Positions 25,030 to 33,909 of a DNA stretch of 64,000 bases are shown piece after piece. Within the stretch, counting starts at the first letter, position 1. Each line of letters begins with the position of its first letter. Source of the stretch: G963704535 sp963704535 (GTDB lineage Bacteria; Chloroflexota; Chloroflexia; Chloroflexales; Roseiflexaceae); assembly GCA_963704535.1 (NCBI GenBank), contig OY969916.1, positions 6,696,001-6,760,000 of the forward strand. The letters run 5' to 3'. The notes beneath the pieces were generated by a model. The model saw nothing but the letters and a program-made list of their open reading frames with translations, ran no database searches and was not told the origin of the DNA. Position numbers and translations under genes: made by a program.

Positions 25030-25100
25030 AGTATCCTCTCAAATTGCCAAAAGGGGAGGTTTGGAGGGGGCAGTCCCCGCCAAGCCACTCCCCGCCGTTG
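25030..25100. repeat. GC hairpin family copy
   Basis: AAAAGGGGAGGTTTGGAGGG, GGCAGTCCCCGCC then AAGCCACTCCCCGCC. It is a less perfect member of the GGGGAGGTTTGGAGGGG group, close in sequence to the pair at 41898-42042. It lies between prs and the CorC/HlyC gene. Confidence 0.65.
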
Positions 25101-25104
25101 CACC

Positions 25105-26043
25105 CTATGAGAACAGCGCGCTCAGCGACAGATCCTTATGGATGCGCATAATCGCCTCGGCGAACAGCGGCGCGACGCTGATCACGCGCACGCGCGCGCC
25201 GTCGCAGGCCGACGGCAGCGGGATCGTGTCGGTCACGACGATCTCGACCAGCACCGATTTGCCGATGATCGAGAGCGCGTCGCCGGCGAAGATGCCGTGG
25301 GTGGCGCAGGCGTACACATTACGGGCGCCGCGCTCCTTCAGCGCCCGCGCGGCCTCGGCCAGCGTGCCGCCGGTCGAGATCATATCGTCCACAATAATCG
25401 CCGTGCGCCCATCGACCTCGCCGACCATCTCCTGGATCTCGGCCACATCCGGCTGTGGGCGCTGCTTGGCGATGATCGCCAGCCCGGCGCTGATCCGCTC
25501 GCGGAAGCTATTGGCACGCCCCACGCCGCCGGCATCCGGCGAGACGACCACCGGCTTGGGCAGGTTCAGCTCGCGCATATAATCAGCAAGCAGCGGGCCA
25601 GCCTGAAGGTGATCGACGGGGATATCGAAGAATCCTTCGATCGCCGGCGCGTGTAAGTCCATCGTCAGCACCCGGTCGGCCCCGGCGGTGCGAATCAAGT
25701 TCGCGACCAGCTTGGCCGAGATCGGCTCGCGCCCGGTGGTCTTCTTCTCCTGCTTGGCGTAGCCGTAGTAAGGCACCACCGCTGTGACCCGCGCCGCCGA
25801 AGCCCGGCGTAGCGCGTCGATCAGCAGCAGCAGCTCCATCAAGTGCTGATTGACGGGCGTGCAGGTCGGCTGGATCACGAACACGTCGGAGCCCCGTACA
25901 TTCTCCTCAAGCTTAATGCGCGTCTCGCCGTTCTTAAACGTGCTGACCAGCGCGCGACCGAGGTTAATGTTCAGGTAGCCGGCAATCTCCTGCGCGAGCG
26001 GCCGATTGGCGCTGCCGCTGAAAATTTGTAGTCGCCCTTCCAT
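25105..26043 (-). CDS. prs: Ribose-phosphate pyrophosphokinase
   Basis: A 312-residue class I PRPP synthase, making PRPP from ribose-5-phosphate and ATP for nucleotide, His and Trp synthesis. Motifs: QIFSGSANRPLAQEI, the GETRIKLEENVRGSDVFVIQ segment (read as GETR and RGSDVFVIQ), YYGYAKQEKKTTGREPIS (flexible catalytic loop), DLHAPAIEGFFDIP, VVSPDAGGVGRA and the PRPP loop IIVDDMISTGGTL. Length matches the family. The ATG at 26043 has a weak purine-rich site; 26057-26113 upstream is a GCGTAGT word-repeat stretch. Confidence 0.96.
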   Translation of the reverse strand: MEGRLQIFSGSANRPLAQEIAGYLNINLGRALVSTFKNGETRIKLEENVRGSDVFVIQPTCTPVNQHLMELLLLIDALRRASAARVTAVVPYYGYAKQEKKTTGREPISAKLVANLIRTAGADRVLTMDLHAPAIEGFFDIPVDHLQAGPLLADYMRELNLPKPVVVSPDAGGVGRANSFRERISAGLAIIAKQRPQPDVAEIQEMVGEVDGRTAIIVDDMISTGGTLAEAARALKERGARNVYACATHGIFAGDALSIIGKSVLVEIVVTDTIPLPSACDGARVRVISVAPLFAEAIMRIHKDLSLSALFS

Positions 26044-26056
26044 AGCTCCACATTAT

Positions 26057-26113
26057 AGGTTGCGTATTGCGTAGTGCGTAGTGCGTAAGAGTCACACGAC
26101 ACGTAACACGCAA
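26057..26113. repeat. Short word repeat (GCGTAGT / ACACG)
   Basis: GCGTATTGCGTAGTGCGTAGTGCG tandem words are followed by CACACGACACGTAACACGC, a partial mirror. It lies between prs and the GlmU-like gene. Related GCGTGTTGCGTG words occur at 33377-33404. Confidence 0.6.
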
Positions 26114-26126
26114 GTTGCTGTATGCC

Positions 26127-27149
26127 TCATTCGCCGGCGATATGCACAAATGGCCCAATAATCGCATCGTCGGGTACAATCGTTCGCTCGATCAGCGAGT
26201 GGCGTACGCGCGCCCGGTTCCCGATTGCCGCATCGACGATCGTGGTGCCAGGCCCGATCTGGCAGCCGGCGCCGATTCTGGTCGCGCCGCGCAGCATAGT
26301 CCCCGGCAGCAGCGTCGTGTCGCCGCCCACGCTGACGCCGACGTCGACATAAGTCGATGTCGGGTCGGTCACGGTCACGCCCGCGCGCATCAGCTCCTCC
26401 AGGATGCGCTCGCGCAGCACCGCCTCGGCCTGCGCGAGCTGGACCCGGTCATTGATGCCCCAGGCATCGCGCGCGTCCTCGGCCACCAGCGCCAGGGCCG
26501 CGCCCGGGCCGCGCTCGGCCACCGCCATAGCCACCAGGTCGGTCAGGTAGTACTCGCCCTTCACGGGGTTGCGCTGGACCCGGTCGAGCGTCGGCCAGAG
26601 CCAGCCGGCCTCGAAGCACATAATGCCGCTGTTGCCCTCGCTGATCGCGCGCTGCTCAGGAGTCGCACTGCGCTCCTCGATCAAGTCGATCACGTGGCCG
26701 TCGGCATCGCGCAGGACGCGGCCGTAGCCGGTGGGTGGGTGGGCGTGGAAGCTCAATAGGCTGACCAGCGCGCCACTCGCGCGCCGCCGCTCGACCACCG
26801 CGCGCGCCGTCGTGGCCCGCAGGAGCGGCGTGTCGCCGTAGAGCACCAGCACATCATCGGTGGGGGCGGGCAGCGCCGGGCGCGCCTGCAAGACCGCGTG
26901 GCCGGTGCCGAGGCGCTCGGCCTGGACGGCGTACTGGTAGCGTTCGCCAAGGCTCGCCCGCACCTGGCCGACGGTGTCGGGCGCGAGGACCACGATCGTA
27001 TAAACGGGGTTCAAGGCGTCGGCGATAGCGAGGACGTGGCCGAGCAGCGGGCGCCCGCACAGCGGGTGCAGCACTTTTGGCAGCGCCGAGCGCATGCGGG
27101 TGCCTTCGCCGGCTGCTAACACGACAATCCCGAGTTGAAGATCAGTCAT
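26127..27149 (-). CDS. GlmU-like nucleotidyltransferase with short hexapeptide tail
   Basis: A 340-residue protein whose first two-thirds are a UDP-GlcNAc pyrophosphorylase-type domain: VVLAAGEGTRMRSALPKVLH, GTGHAVLQ, LVLYGDTPLL, GYGRVLRD, EGNSGIMCFEA and WGINDRVQLAQAE. The C-terminal third has a few hexapeptide coils (GVTVTDPTSTYVDVGVSVGG; TRIGAGCQIGPGTTIVD) but stops about 110 residues short of a normal GlmU (about 450), before the acetyltransferase active site. So it should make UDP-GlcNAc or a related nucleotide sugar but not acetylate glucosamine-1-phosphate. I left the gene symbol blank for that reason. Confidence 0.88.
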   Translation of the reverse strand: MTDLQLGIVVLAAGEGTRMRSALPKVLHPLCGRPLLGHVLAIADALNPVYTIVVLAPDTVGQVRASLGERYQYAVQAERLGTGHAVLQARPALPAPTDDVLVLYGDTPLLRATTARAVVERRRASGALVSLLSFHAHPPTGYGRVLRDADGHVIDLIEERSATPEQRAISEGNSGIMCFEAGWLWPTLDRVQRNPVKGEYYLTDLVAMAVAERGPGAALALVAEDARDAWGINDRVQLAQAEAVLRERILEELMRAGVTVTDPTSTYVDVGVSVGGDTTLLPGTMLRGATRIGAGCQIGPGTTIVDAAIGNRARVRHSLIERTIVPDDAIIGPFVHIAGE

Positions 27150-27158
27150 ATCTCAAGA

Positions 27159-27196
27159 CACAGTTAAGGGCGTTCTCTTGAACGCCCTTAACTGTG
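27159..27196. repeat. Perfect 16-bp inverted repeat with 6-nt loop
   Basis: CACAGTTAAGGGCGTT and AACGCCCTTAACTGTG are exact reverse complements around CTCTTG. It lies 10 bases upstream of the GlmU-like start and downstream of tRNA-Gln. There is no T-run, so it could be a processing or protein-binding site as easily as a terminator for the tRNA. Confidence 0.85.
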
Positions 27197-27302
27197 CCCC
27201 GTGACCCCTTTGCCCACGCAGGCAGGGGCGATCTAATGATGGCTTTGGGCGATGTGCTGAACATCTCGCCAGGGTGAGCATGGATCTGGACGCCCTGACT
27301 AA

Positions 27303-27376
27303 TGGCTGCCGGGCCAGGATTCGAACCTGGACAGACGGATCCAAAGTCCGTAGTGCTGCCATTACACAACCCGGCA
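27303..27376 (-). tRNA. tRNA-Gln (anticodon UUG)
   Basis: A 74-nt tRNA with an encoded CCA end. The acceptor arms TGCCGGG and CCCGGCA pair, the anticodon loop is CTTTGGA with anticodon TTG, and the T arm CCAGG-TTCGAAT-CCTGG is complete. It lies between folD and the GlmU-like gene, all on the minus strand. Confidence 0.95.
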
Positions 27377-27400
27377 GTATCTGTATAAAACGCCGCTGCA

Positions 27401-28273
27401 TTATAGCATGGGCGTGGGTGGCTGGCAACAGAGCCGAGCGGCCTGGAGGACATTGCGTAGCAGCATCACATTGGTCACCGGCCCGGTCCCGCCCGGCACC
27501 GGCGTGATCGCCCCGGCGACCTCGACGGCGCTCGCGAAATCGACATCGCCCACCAGCGTGCCGTCGGCCAGCACATTGGTCCCAAAGTCCACCACGACGG
27601 CGCCTGGGCGCAGCATCGCCCCCGTGATCAGGCCGGCCCGCCCGACGGCGGCGACGACGATCTCACCCTCGCGCACGATCGCAGGCAGGTCCGGCGTGCG
27701 CGAGTGGCAGATCGTCACCGTCGCATGCTCCTGGAGCAGCAGCAGCGCCATCGGCTTGCCGACGACGATGCTGCGCCCGACGACCACCGCACGCTTGCCT
27801 GCCGGCGTGATCCCATAGCGCTGCAACAGCTCCATGCCGCCGGCGGGCGTGTTCGGCACCAGGCTGGGCAGCCCCTGGGCCAGCAGCCCGGCGTTGTGCG
27901 GATGCACGCCGTCCACATCTTTGCGCGGGTCGATCTGCTCGATCGCGCCGGCGGCAGAGAGCCCGACCGGCAGCGGCAGTTGGAGCAGTACCCCGCTCAC
28001 CGCCGGGTCGTCGCTCAACGCCCGCACGGTGTCCTCAAGCTCTGCCTGGGTGGCCTCGGCCGGTAGGCGCCGCTCGACAAAGCCAATCCCGGCCGCCTCA
28101 CAGCTCTTGCGGATCGTGCGTACGTAGCTGTCCGATGCCGTGTCGCCGGCCACCTGCGCCACCGCCAGCGTCGGCGTGACACCCGTCGTCGTGGTGAACG
28201 CCTGTATCTCGGCGCGTAGCTCCTCGCGCATCGTCTTCGCGAGCGCCCGGCCGTCAAGAATGGTTGCGGTCAT
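27401..28273 (-). CDS. folD: Bifunctional methylenetetrahydrofolate dehydrogenase / methenyl-THF cyclohydrolase
   Basis: A 290-residue enzyme of one-carbon metabolism interconverting 5,10-methylene-, methenyl- and 10-formyl-tetrahydrofolate with NADP. Motifs: DTASDSYVRTIRKSCEAAGI (the Tyr-x-x-x-Lys substrate pair in SYVRTIRK), VLLQLPLPVGL, DPRKDVDGVHPHNAG, VVGRSIVVGKPMALLLLQ (Rossmann loop) and the closing PVPGGTGPVTNVMLL (each read as a short piece). The start at 28273 follows GGGGAAGAAAAC. Usual length. Confidence 0.96.
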   Translation of the reverse strand: MTATILDGRALAKTMREELRAEIQAFTTTTGVTPTLAVAQVAGDTASDSYVRTIRKSCEAAGIGFVERRLPAEATQAELEDTVRALSDDPAVSGVLLQLPLPVGLSAAGAIEQIDPRKDVDGVHPHNAGLLAQGLPSLVPNTPAGGMELLQRYGITPAGKRAVVVGRSIVVGKPMALLLLQEHATVTICHSRTPDLPAIVREGEIVVAAVGRAGLITGAMLRPGAVVVDFGTNVLADGTLVGDVDFASAVEVAGAITPVPGGTGPVTNVMLLRNVLQAARLCCQPPTPML

Positions 28274-28364
28274 CGTTTTCTTCCCCAAGCATATTCGGGC
28301 TCGTACTCCCGATACTGTCAAACTTCTTGTCGTGCTATTATATGCCATGACCATACAGGTGGCG

Positions 28365-28405
28365 CTTTTTTGGAAGGCCGGCCCTCCAAACCGACCTTAT
28401 TTTCA
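28365..28405. repeat. Short GC hairpin upstream of threonine aldolase
   Basis: TTTTGGAAGGCCGGCCCTCCAAA is a compact hairpin followed by CCGACCTTATTTTCAGGAG, which supplies the ribosome site for the aldolase. It resembles the GC-hairpin family in shape but is shorter. Confidence 0.55.
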
Positions 28406-28417
28406 GGAGCCCTGCTG

Positions 28418-29451
<1,034 letters not shown>

Positions 29452-29467
<16 letters not shown>

Positions 29468-29528
29468 AACGTGTCGCGTGAATGCGTGATGCGTGCGTAA
29501 GGGCGTATTGCATACGCCCCCGCACGCA
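29452..29528. repeat. Word repeat with GGGCGTAT hairpin
   Basis: GAAACGTGAAACGTG and GCGTGATGCGTGCG words, then GGGCGTATTGCATACGCCC (a perfect hairpin, 29503-29520), then GCACGCATCAC, which mirrors the earlier word. It lies between the convergent aldolase and kinase genes and overlaps the aldolase stop. Confidence 0.8.
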
Positions 29529-30410
29529 TCACCACTGAAGTGTCTCGACCAGCCGCGCCGCCCACATCGCCGCCTCGGCCCCGTTCGCCTCCCTGGCCTG
29601 GTCGAGCAGCTCCAGGCAGCGTAGCCGCTGGAGGGTCTGGATGCGCCCAATGGTCGGCCCGTCTTGTGCGATCCCCGCCGCGCCGAGCAATGTCGGCCAC
29701 GCCGCCGCCCAACGTCCGGGGTGGTGGTAGCGCACCACCCATCCCCACCACGCCGCGTCGAAGAGCAGGTCGGCCACATGGGCGAACTCGACATCGAGCA
29801 GCGCGACCACGCAACCATCGACAACTAGCACATTGACCGGGCAGAAGTCGCCGTGCGCGAAGCGCGCCGCCCGCCCGGCAAAGCGCTCGGCGACGGCATC
29901 GATCGTGGCGGTCAGCGCGTGGCGGGATCGCGTGTCGAGCAGTGGGCCGCAGCGGTCAAGCTGCTGCCGGGCCTGACGCTCAAGCTGCCCTGGTGACGCC
30001 CAACCATCCGGCAGCGCCAGGCCGTCGGTTGCGACCTCCGCCAGGCGCGGCAGCAGCGCGCCCATCTCGGCCGCCAGGCAACGGGCGCCGGCATCGCTGT
30101 CCAGGAGCGCCGCACCCGGCTGGCCTGGAAGGAACTCGCGGATGGCATAGGGCGGGTCGGCCGCCGCGTCAGCGGCGAGCAGCCGGGGAACGCGCAGACC
30201 GACCGCCGCGAGCCGGTCGGGCAGAGTGCGCGTCAGGCGAAGCTTGTGGGGAGCGAGCGCTCGATTGGCGATCCGCTGGAGGACCAGGCGGCGTCCATCA
30301 GCCAGGGTCAGCGCGTCGGTCCGATTCTCGAACCCCCAGCCGCAACGCTCCGTGGCGACGACCGGCGCGCCGACCAGCGCACTCAACGCCTGAAGATCAT
30401 CATTTGACAT
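29529..30410 (-). CDS. APH/choline-kinase-like phosphotransferase
   Basis: A 293-residue protein-kinase-fold enzyme of the aminoglycoside phosphotransferase superfamily. The catalytic loop ARFAHGDFCPVNVLVVDG (HGDxxxxN) and metal-binding LLDVEFAHVADLLFD are intact. LVLQRIANRALAPHKL likely carries the ATP-contacting region. Family members phosphorylate choline, sugars, homoserine or antibiotics; nothing here fixes the substrate. The gene ends in the repeat between it and the aldolase. Confidence 0.87.
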   Translation of the reverse strand: MSNDDLQALSALVGAPVVATERCGWGFENRTDALTLADGRRLVLQRIANRALAPHKLRLTRTLPDRLAAVGLRVPRLLAADAAADPPYAIREFLPGQPGAALLDSDAGARCLAAEMGALLPRLAEVATDGLALPDGWASPGQLERQARQQLDRCGPLLDTRSRHALTATIDAVAERFAGRAARFAHGDFCPVNVLVVDGCVVALLDVEFAHVADLLFDAAWWGWVVRYHHPGRWAAAWPTLLGAAGIAQDGPTIGRIQTLQRLRCLELLDQAREANGAEAAMWAARLVETLQW

Positions 30411-30424
30411 AAAAACGGGGCTGT

Positions 30425-30480
30425 TTGAGCAGGGGGAGTTTGAGGGGGAAGCCCCCTCAAGAACTCATTTTCCACCACCA
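30425..30480. repeat. GC hairpin family copy
   Basis: GGGGGAGTTTGAGGGGGAAG then CCCCCTCAAGAACTCATTTTCCACCACC. The inner stem TTGAGGGGG/CCCCCTCAAG is near perfect. It lies in the gap between the small hypothetical gene and the kinase, both on the minus strand. Confidence 0.85.
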
Positions 30481-30504
30481 AATTCCTGCGATAAGCGGCG
30501 CGAA

Positions 30505-30939
30505 TCAGCTCAACTTGATCAGAGCATCGCCATGGCCGGCAGCCGAGCCGGTGGGGCGACCGGAGGGCAGCCAGGTGATCGCGACGCCATCGGCCTGCTG
30601 CCAGGGGCCTTCCTCCTCGTCCAGTTCCTCCTCGATCAGGACCGGCCCGCGTTCCTGGGACCAGGCGATCAGATCGTCGATCGAGAACCAGCCGGTCCGG
30701 TACACATGTTGATCGTGCGGGTTGAGCCAAAACCGGATCTCGCCATCCATCCACTGCCAGCGTTCAAGCGAGTGCCATTCCTTGCCCTGGTCGCGCAGCG
30801 TGACTTTGACATCGTCGAGCAGCCGCAGCAGCTCGTGGAGCGAGAGCCCTTGCGTTCGGCGCATCAGGAGCAGGCGGCGGTTGCAAGCGTCACGCAGTTG
30901 TTCAAGTTCATATATGTCGAGTGATTCTATGTCGATCAT
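30505..30939 (-). CDS. Hypothetical protein, 144 aa
   Basis: I do not recognise a family. The N-terminus MIDIESLDIYELEQLRDACN is helical; the middle has RTQGLSLHELLRLLDDVKV, then DGEIRFWLNPHDQHVYRTGW, a Trp-rich segment, and an acidic patch EEELDEEEGPW. No signal peptide or membrane span. The start at 30939 follows AAAGGACAAG, and codon use matches neighbours. The pattern of one helix-loop-helix followed by a Trp-rich acidic domain suggests a small regulatory or binding protein, but that is weak. Confidence 0.6.
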   Translation of the reverse strand: MIDIESLDIYELEQLRDACNRRLLLMRRTQGLSLHELLRLLDDVKVTLRDQGKEWHSLERWQWMDGEIRFWLNPHDQHVYRTGWFSIDDLIAWSQERGPVLIEEELDEEEGPWQQADGVAITWLPSGRPTGSAAGHGDALIKLS

Positions 30940-31430
30940 GGTAACTTGTCCTTTACTATGAGCGAGCGCGTGGGCGGGACCTGGCCCAGAACGCCTGAAC
31001 ACCTGCGGGGTGCTTCTCGCTTAATGGTGCCGGCAGTCGGTGGCGGCTTGCGGAGGATAGAGCAGGAGCTATGCCATCAAGACGCTGATATCCTTCCAGA
31101 TCCTAAGATCGTCTCTTTGATGGTAAGCGCATCATAACACAAAGGCCCAGTTTGATCCATAACGAAATAGTGATAGGAGCTGGCCGAATGTGATCATGTA
31201 CGACGGCTGTGTTTTGCCTCCTCTCCCCGTATCGGGCGGCGGCGTTCTGTATTGAATATACGTTTGGAGGCCGGAAATAGTTACGGGGAGCGCCGTTGGC
31301 AACACCGATGACAGAATTGTGATATGCTGCCGGGGAGAATCCTGCGGCCGGTTCGGCGACCAACGAAGCAACACCCCGGCCCTGAAGCGAGCCGGGGGTG
31401 TCGAGAACTATAGCATTCCTACCGAAGTTC
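30940..31430. other. Non-coding stretch
   Basis: No reading frame here has convincing codon use or family resemblance. Base composition is more mixed than in the surrounding genes. It may hold the promoter of the hypothetical gene near 30950-31000 and decayed sequence beyond; I see no ordered repeat before 31431. Confidence 0.55.
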
Positions 31431-31639
31431 GGAAAAGGGGGTGTGGGGGAAGCCCTCACAGAAAAGCCCACCCACGTTCCATTGGAAAAGGGGGTGTGGG
31501 GGAAGCCCCCACAGAAAAGCCCACCCACGTTCCATTGGAAAAGGGGGTGTGGGGGAAGCCCTCACAGAAAAGCCCACCCAAGTTCCATTGGAAAGGGGGT
31601 GTGGGGGAAGCCCCCACAGAAAAGCCCACCCACGTTCCA
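31431..31639. repeat. Four-unit 53-bp tandem hairpin repeat
   Basis: Units at 31431, 31484, 31537 and 31590 (53, 53, 53 and about 50 bp) start GGAAAAGGGGGTGTGGGGGA and end CCACCCACGTTCCATT. Each contains the near-palindrome TGTGGGGGAAGCCCCCACA, so each unit can form its own hairpin. Variation is limited to CCCTCACA versus CCCCCACA and single bases. It is adjacent to tRNA-Cys. There are no spacers between units. Confidence 0.95.
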
Positions 31640-31661
31640 AATGATTTAGGAATGCAATATT

Positions 31662-31736
<75 letters not shown>

Positions 31737-31938
31737 GCAAGCCCAATTCTATCATACTCATCGAACACTGTCAAAGTAGAATTCTGCATATGGCTACCAC
31801 CGAACAGGACTTTTGCCCTACGCAACGGCGCGCGCATGCCCCGCTCGTCGGTGTATTATATATGCTAATTATGACCTCCGCGATCTTCTGTTGATCGCGG
31901 TGCGATTCGTGAGCCGGTTTGGGTGTGAGGAGCTACCG

Positions 31939-33012
31939 ATGTCGAACCAGGATACCCCGGCAATCTGGCAATCCGAGCGCGCGCGGCGCCTGGGGATTCT
32001 GCTGCGGCTGCTCTACGTGTGTGGCGCGGTCATGCTGGTGCTGAGCGCGCTCTTGCTCACGCTGAACCGTGGATTCTCCGGTCGGATTACCTTGATAATA
32101 GCAGAGCTGGGCGGGGTGCTGTTGGCGATCGTCGTCGCGTGGCTGCTCGCGCGCATGGGCCGGCTTGAGGCTGCCACCCACACGCTGTTCGTCGCGCTGG
32201 TGATCGCGACCGTCGCCACCAGCCTGCCCGACGGCATCGCCAGCCGGGCGCTCTTCGCATTCTTTATCCCGATCGTCGGGGCGACGGTGCTGCTGCGACC
32301 GTGGTGGAGCCTGGGCTATGCGGCCATTGAGCTGGCGGCATTCCAGGTGGTCTTTTTCTTCGACCCGGACCCGCTGCGGAGGACCGTCGGGACTTTTATT
32401 TTAAACCTGGTGTTGTTTGGGACCTACTTTGGAATCGTTGCGCTGCTCTCGTACCTGGCGGCCCGCGGCTACGCGCGGCTGCTCGACATCAGCCTCGAGC
32501 GCGCCGCCGAGCTGGAGCGTGCCCGCGCCGAGCTGGAGGAGCGGGTGGCCGAGCGCACGCGCGACGTCCGGCAGGCGCTCGAGGATCTGCAACGTAGCGC
32601 CGAGACGATCCGGCAGATGAGCGTCCCGGTCGTGCCGGTGGCCGACGGGGTGCTGGTGCTGCCGTTGGTGGGGGCGCTTGACAGCCAGCGCGCCGCCCTG
32701 CTGACCGAGCGATTGCTCGACGCGATTCAGCGTGAGCGTGGGCGCACAGTGCTGATCGACATCACTGGCGTCCCGGTTGTGGATTCCCATGTCGCCGGGG
32801 TGCTGCTGGAGGCGGCGCAGGCGGTGCGGCTGCTGGGCGCAGAGCCGGTCCTGGTGGGGATTCGCGCCGAGGTCGCGCAGACGATCGTGGGGCTTGGCCT
32901 AGATCTCAGTCGCATCACCACCCGGCGCGACCTACGCAGCGGTCTGGCGTATGCGCTCTCTCAGAACTCCGGCGTCACCCGCTCGCCGGAAGGCAATGGC
33001 CTGGGCCGTTAG
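31939..33012 (+). CDS. Membrane protein with C-terminal STAS domain (RsbR-like)
   Basis: A 357-residue protein. Six or so hydrophobic segments fill residues 20-175, followed by a coiled-coil (ERAAELERARAELEERVAER, continuing to about residue 225) and a STAS domain from about residue 235 (VPVADGVLVLPLVGALDSQR; LIDITGVPVVDSHVAGVLL; VLVGIRAEVAQTIVGLGLDL; TTRRDLRSGL). RsbR/RsbS-type STAS proteins form stressosome scaffolds; here the sensory part is membrane-embedded instead of globin-like. The phospho-site Ser/Thr is probably the Ser in VDSHVA. Start at 31939 follows TGAGGAGC. A CCGCGATC hairpin lies in the leader at 31878-31900. Confidence 0.85.
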   Translation: MSNQDTPAIWQSERARRLGILLRLLYVCGAVMLVLSALLLTLNRGFSGRITLIIAELGGVLLAIVVAWLLARMGRLEAATHTLFVALVIATVATSLPDGIASRALFAFFIPIVGATVLLRPWWSLGYAAIELAAFQVVFFFDPDPLRRTVGTFILNLVLFGTYFGIVALLSYLAARGYARLLDISLERAAELERARAELEERVAERTRDVRQALEDLQRSAETIRQMSVPVVPVADGVLVLPLVGALDSQRAALLTERLLDAIQRERGRTVLIDITGVPVVDSHVAGVLLEAAQAVRLLGAEPVLVGIRAEVAQTIVGLGLDLSRITTRRDLRSGLAYALSQNSGVTRSPEGNGLGR

Positions 33013-33344
33013 AACGGCTCGATGCCGAACTCCGCCAGCCCATCGGCGAAGCGCTCGATCTCGCGGGCGCTGCGCAGCGTCTCGACCTTTTTCAGCAGCG
33101 CTCGCCGGTCGGCGTCGCCGGTCAGGAGCGCCCGCTCGAGATACTGGCGCAGGTACTGCTTGATCAGCCCAAGCGCCTCGGCGGCCAGCCGTTCGCCATT
33201 GAAGTATGCCTCGACCGCCTCCGCCAGCCGACCGCTCTGTTCGGTCATCCAGTAGTGCGGTGGCCGCTCGACCGGGAAGGGGTAGGGATACTCGGGGTTG
33301 GGGACAAAGGACAGATCGCCGATCTGCTCAGGCTCCTGAGTCAT
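33009..33344 (-). CDS. Hypothetical protein, 111 aa
   Basis: A 111-residue soluble protein not matched to a named family. It has a Pro/Tyr-rich N-terminus (NPEYPYPFPVERPPHYWMTE) then two to three amphipathic helices (LAEAVEAYFNGERLAAEAL; LIKQYLRQYLERALLTG; EIERFADGLAEFGI). Its 3' end overlaps the convergent STAS gene by four bases. Helical, Arg-rich composition suggests a small binding protein; it could relate to the neighbouring STAS regulator, but only proximity supports that. Confidence 0.65.
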   Translation of the reverse strand: MTQEPEQIGDLSFVPNPEYPYPFPVERPPHYWMTEQSGRLAEAVEAYFNGERLAAEALGLIKQYLRQYLERALLTGDADRRALLKKVETLRSAREIERFADGLAEFGIEPF

Positions 33345-33909
33345 GGTCTATGTCCTCTCGCTTCCTAGAACAAGTGGCGTGTTGCGTGTTGCGTGTTGCG
33401 TGTTGACCACCGACCGCCGATGTCCATCCACCATCCTCCATCCTCCATCCTCCATCCTCAAATGCTCCCCCTCACCTTGTCATCTTGTCACCTTGTCATC
33501 TTGCCAACTACCGCCGATCATACCACAAATTTACAGGCCGCCACCTTTGCCAGATAGAGCGCTTTGGGGTATGATAGAGGCCAGCTTTATGCTTTCATGT
33601 GTGTACTGAAATGGCTGACTATTCGCTCTATAGAGGCGAAGAAAAGACTTTTTAGATTGTAAAGCCGTAGTGGGCTGTGGGCGCGCCAGGGGAAATCTAT
33701 TATTCCCTTCGGCTTGTAGCTCAGAGCCTGCGCGAATGTGGTCTGCGGGCGTGCTGAGATACGCCAGAACAGGAGGTGTGCCGCCGACGGCAGCTGCGGT
33801 GCAAGAAAACGCACGATGAGTCAAACCGGCGCGCGAGCGAGCATTGAATGTTGGCGCACGCGCGGGCGATCAAAGAATTGGCGATTGAGCGCTTTGGAGC
33901 AACAACCTT
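33345..33909. other. Repeat-rich non-coding interval
   Basis: 33377-33513 is a chain of words: four GTGTTGC, then ACCACCGACCGCCGATG, four CATCCTC, and four (C/T)TTGTCA(C/T)C units. From 33514 to 33909 I see no convincing gene. The PHP-protein start at 33910 has no strong ribosome site. Confidence 0.7.

Noticed and set aside
30946..31137. Short plus-strand frame between the small hypothetical gene and the tandem repeat
   Set aside because: No ribosome site and composition like a shadow frame; not supported.
31431..31639. Possible CRISPR array (53-bp units, palindromic)
   Set aside because: The units are contiguous with no unique spacers between them, so it is a plain tandem repeat despite being 9 kb from CRISPR-accessory-like genes.
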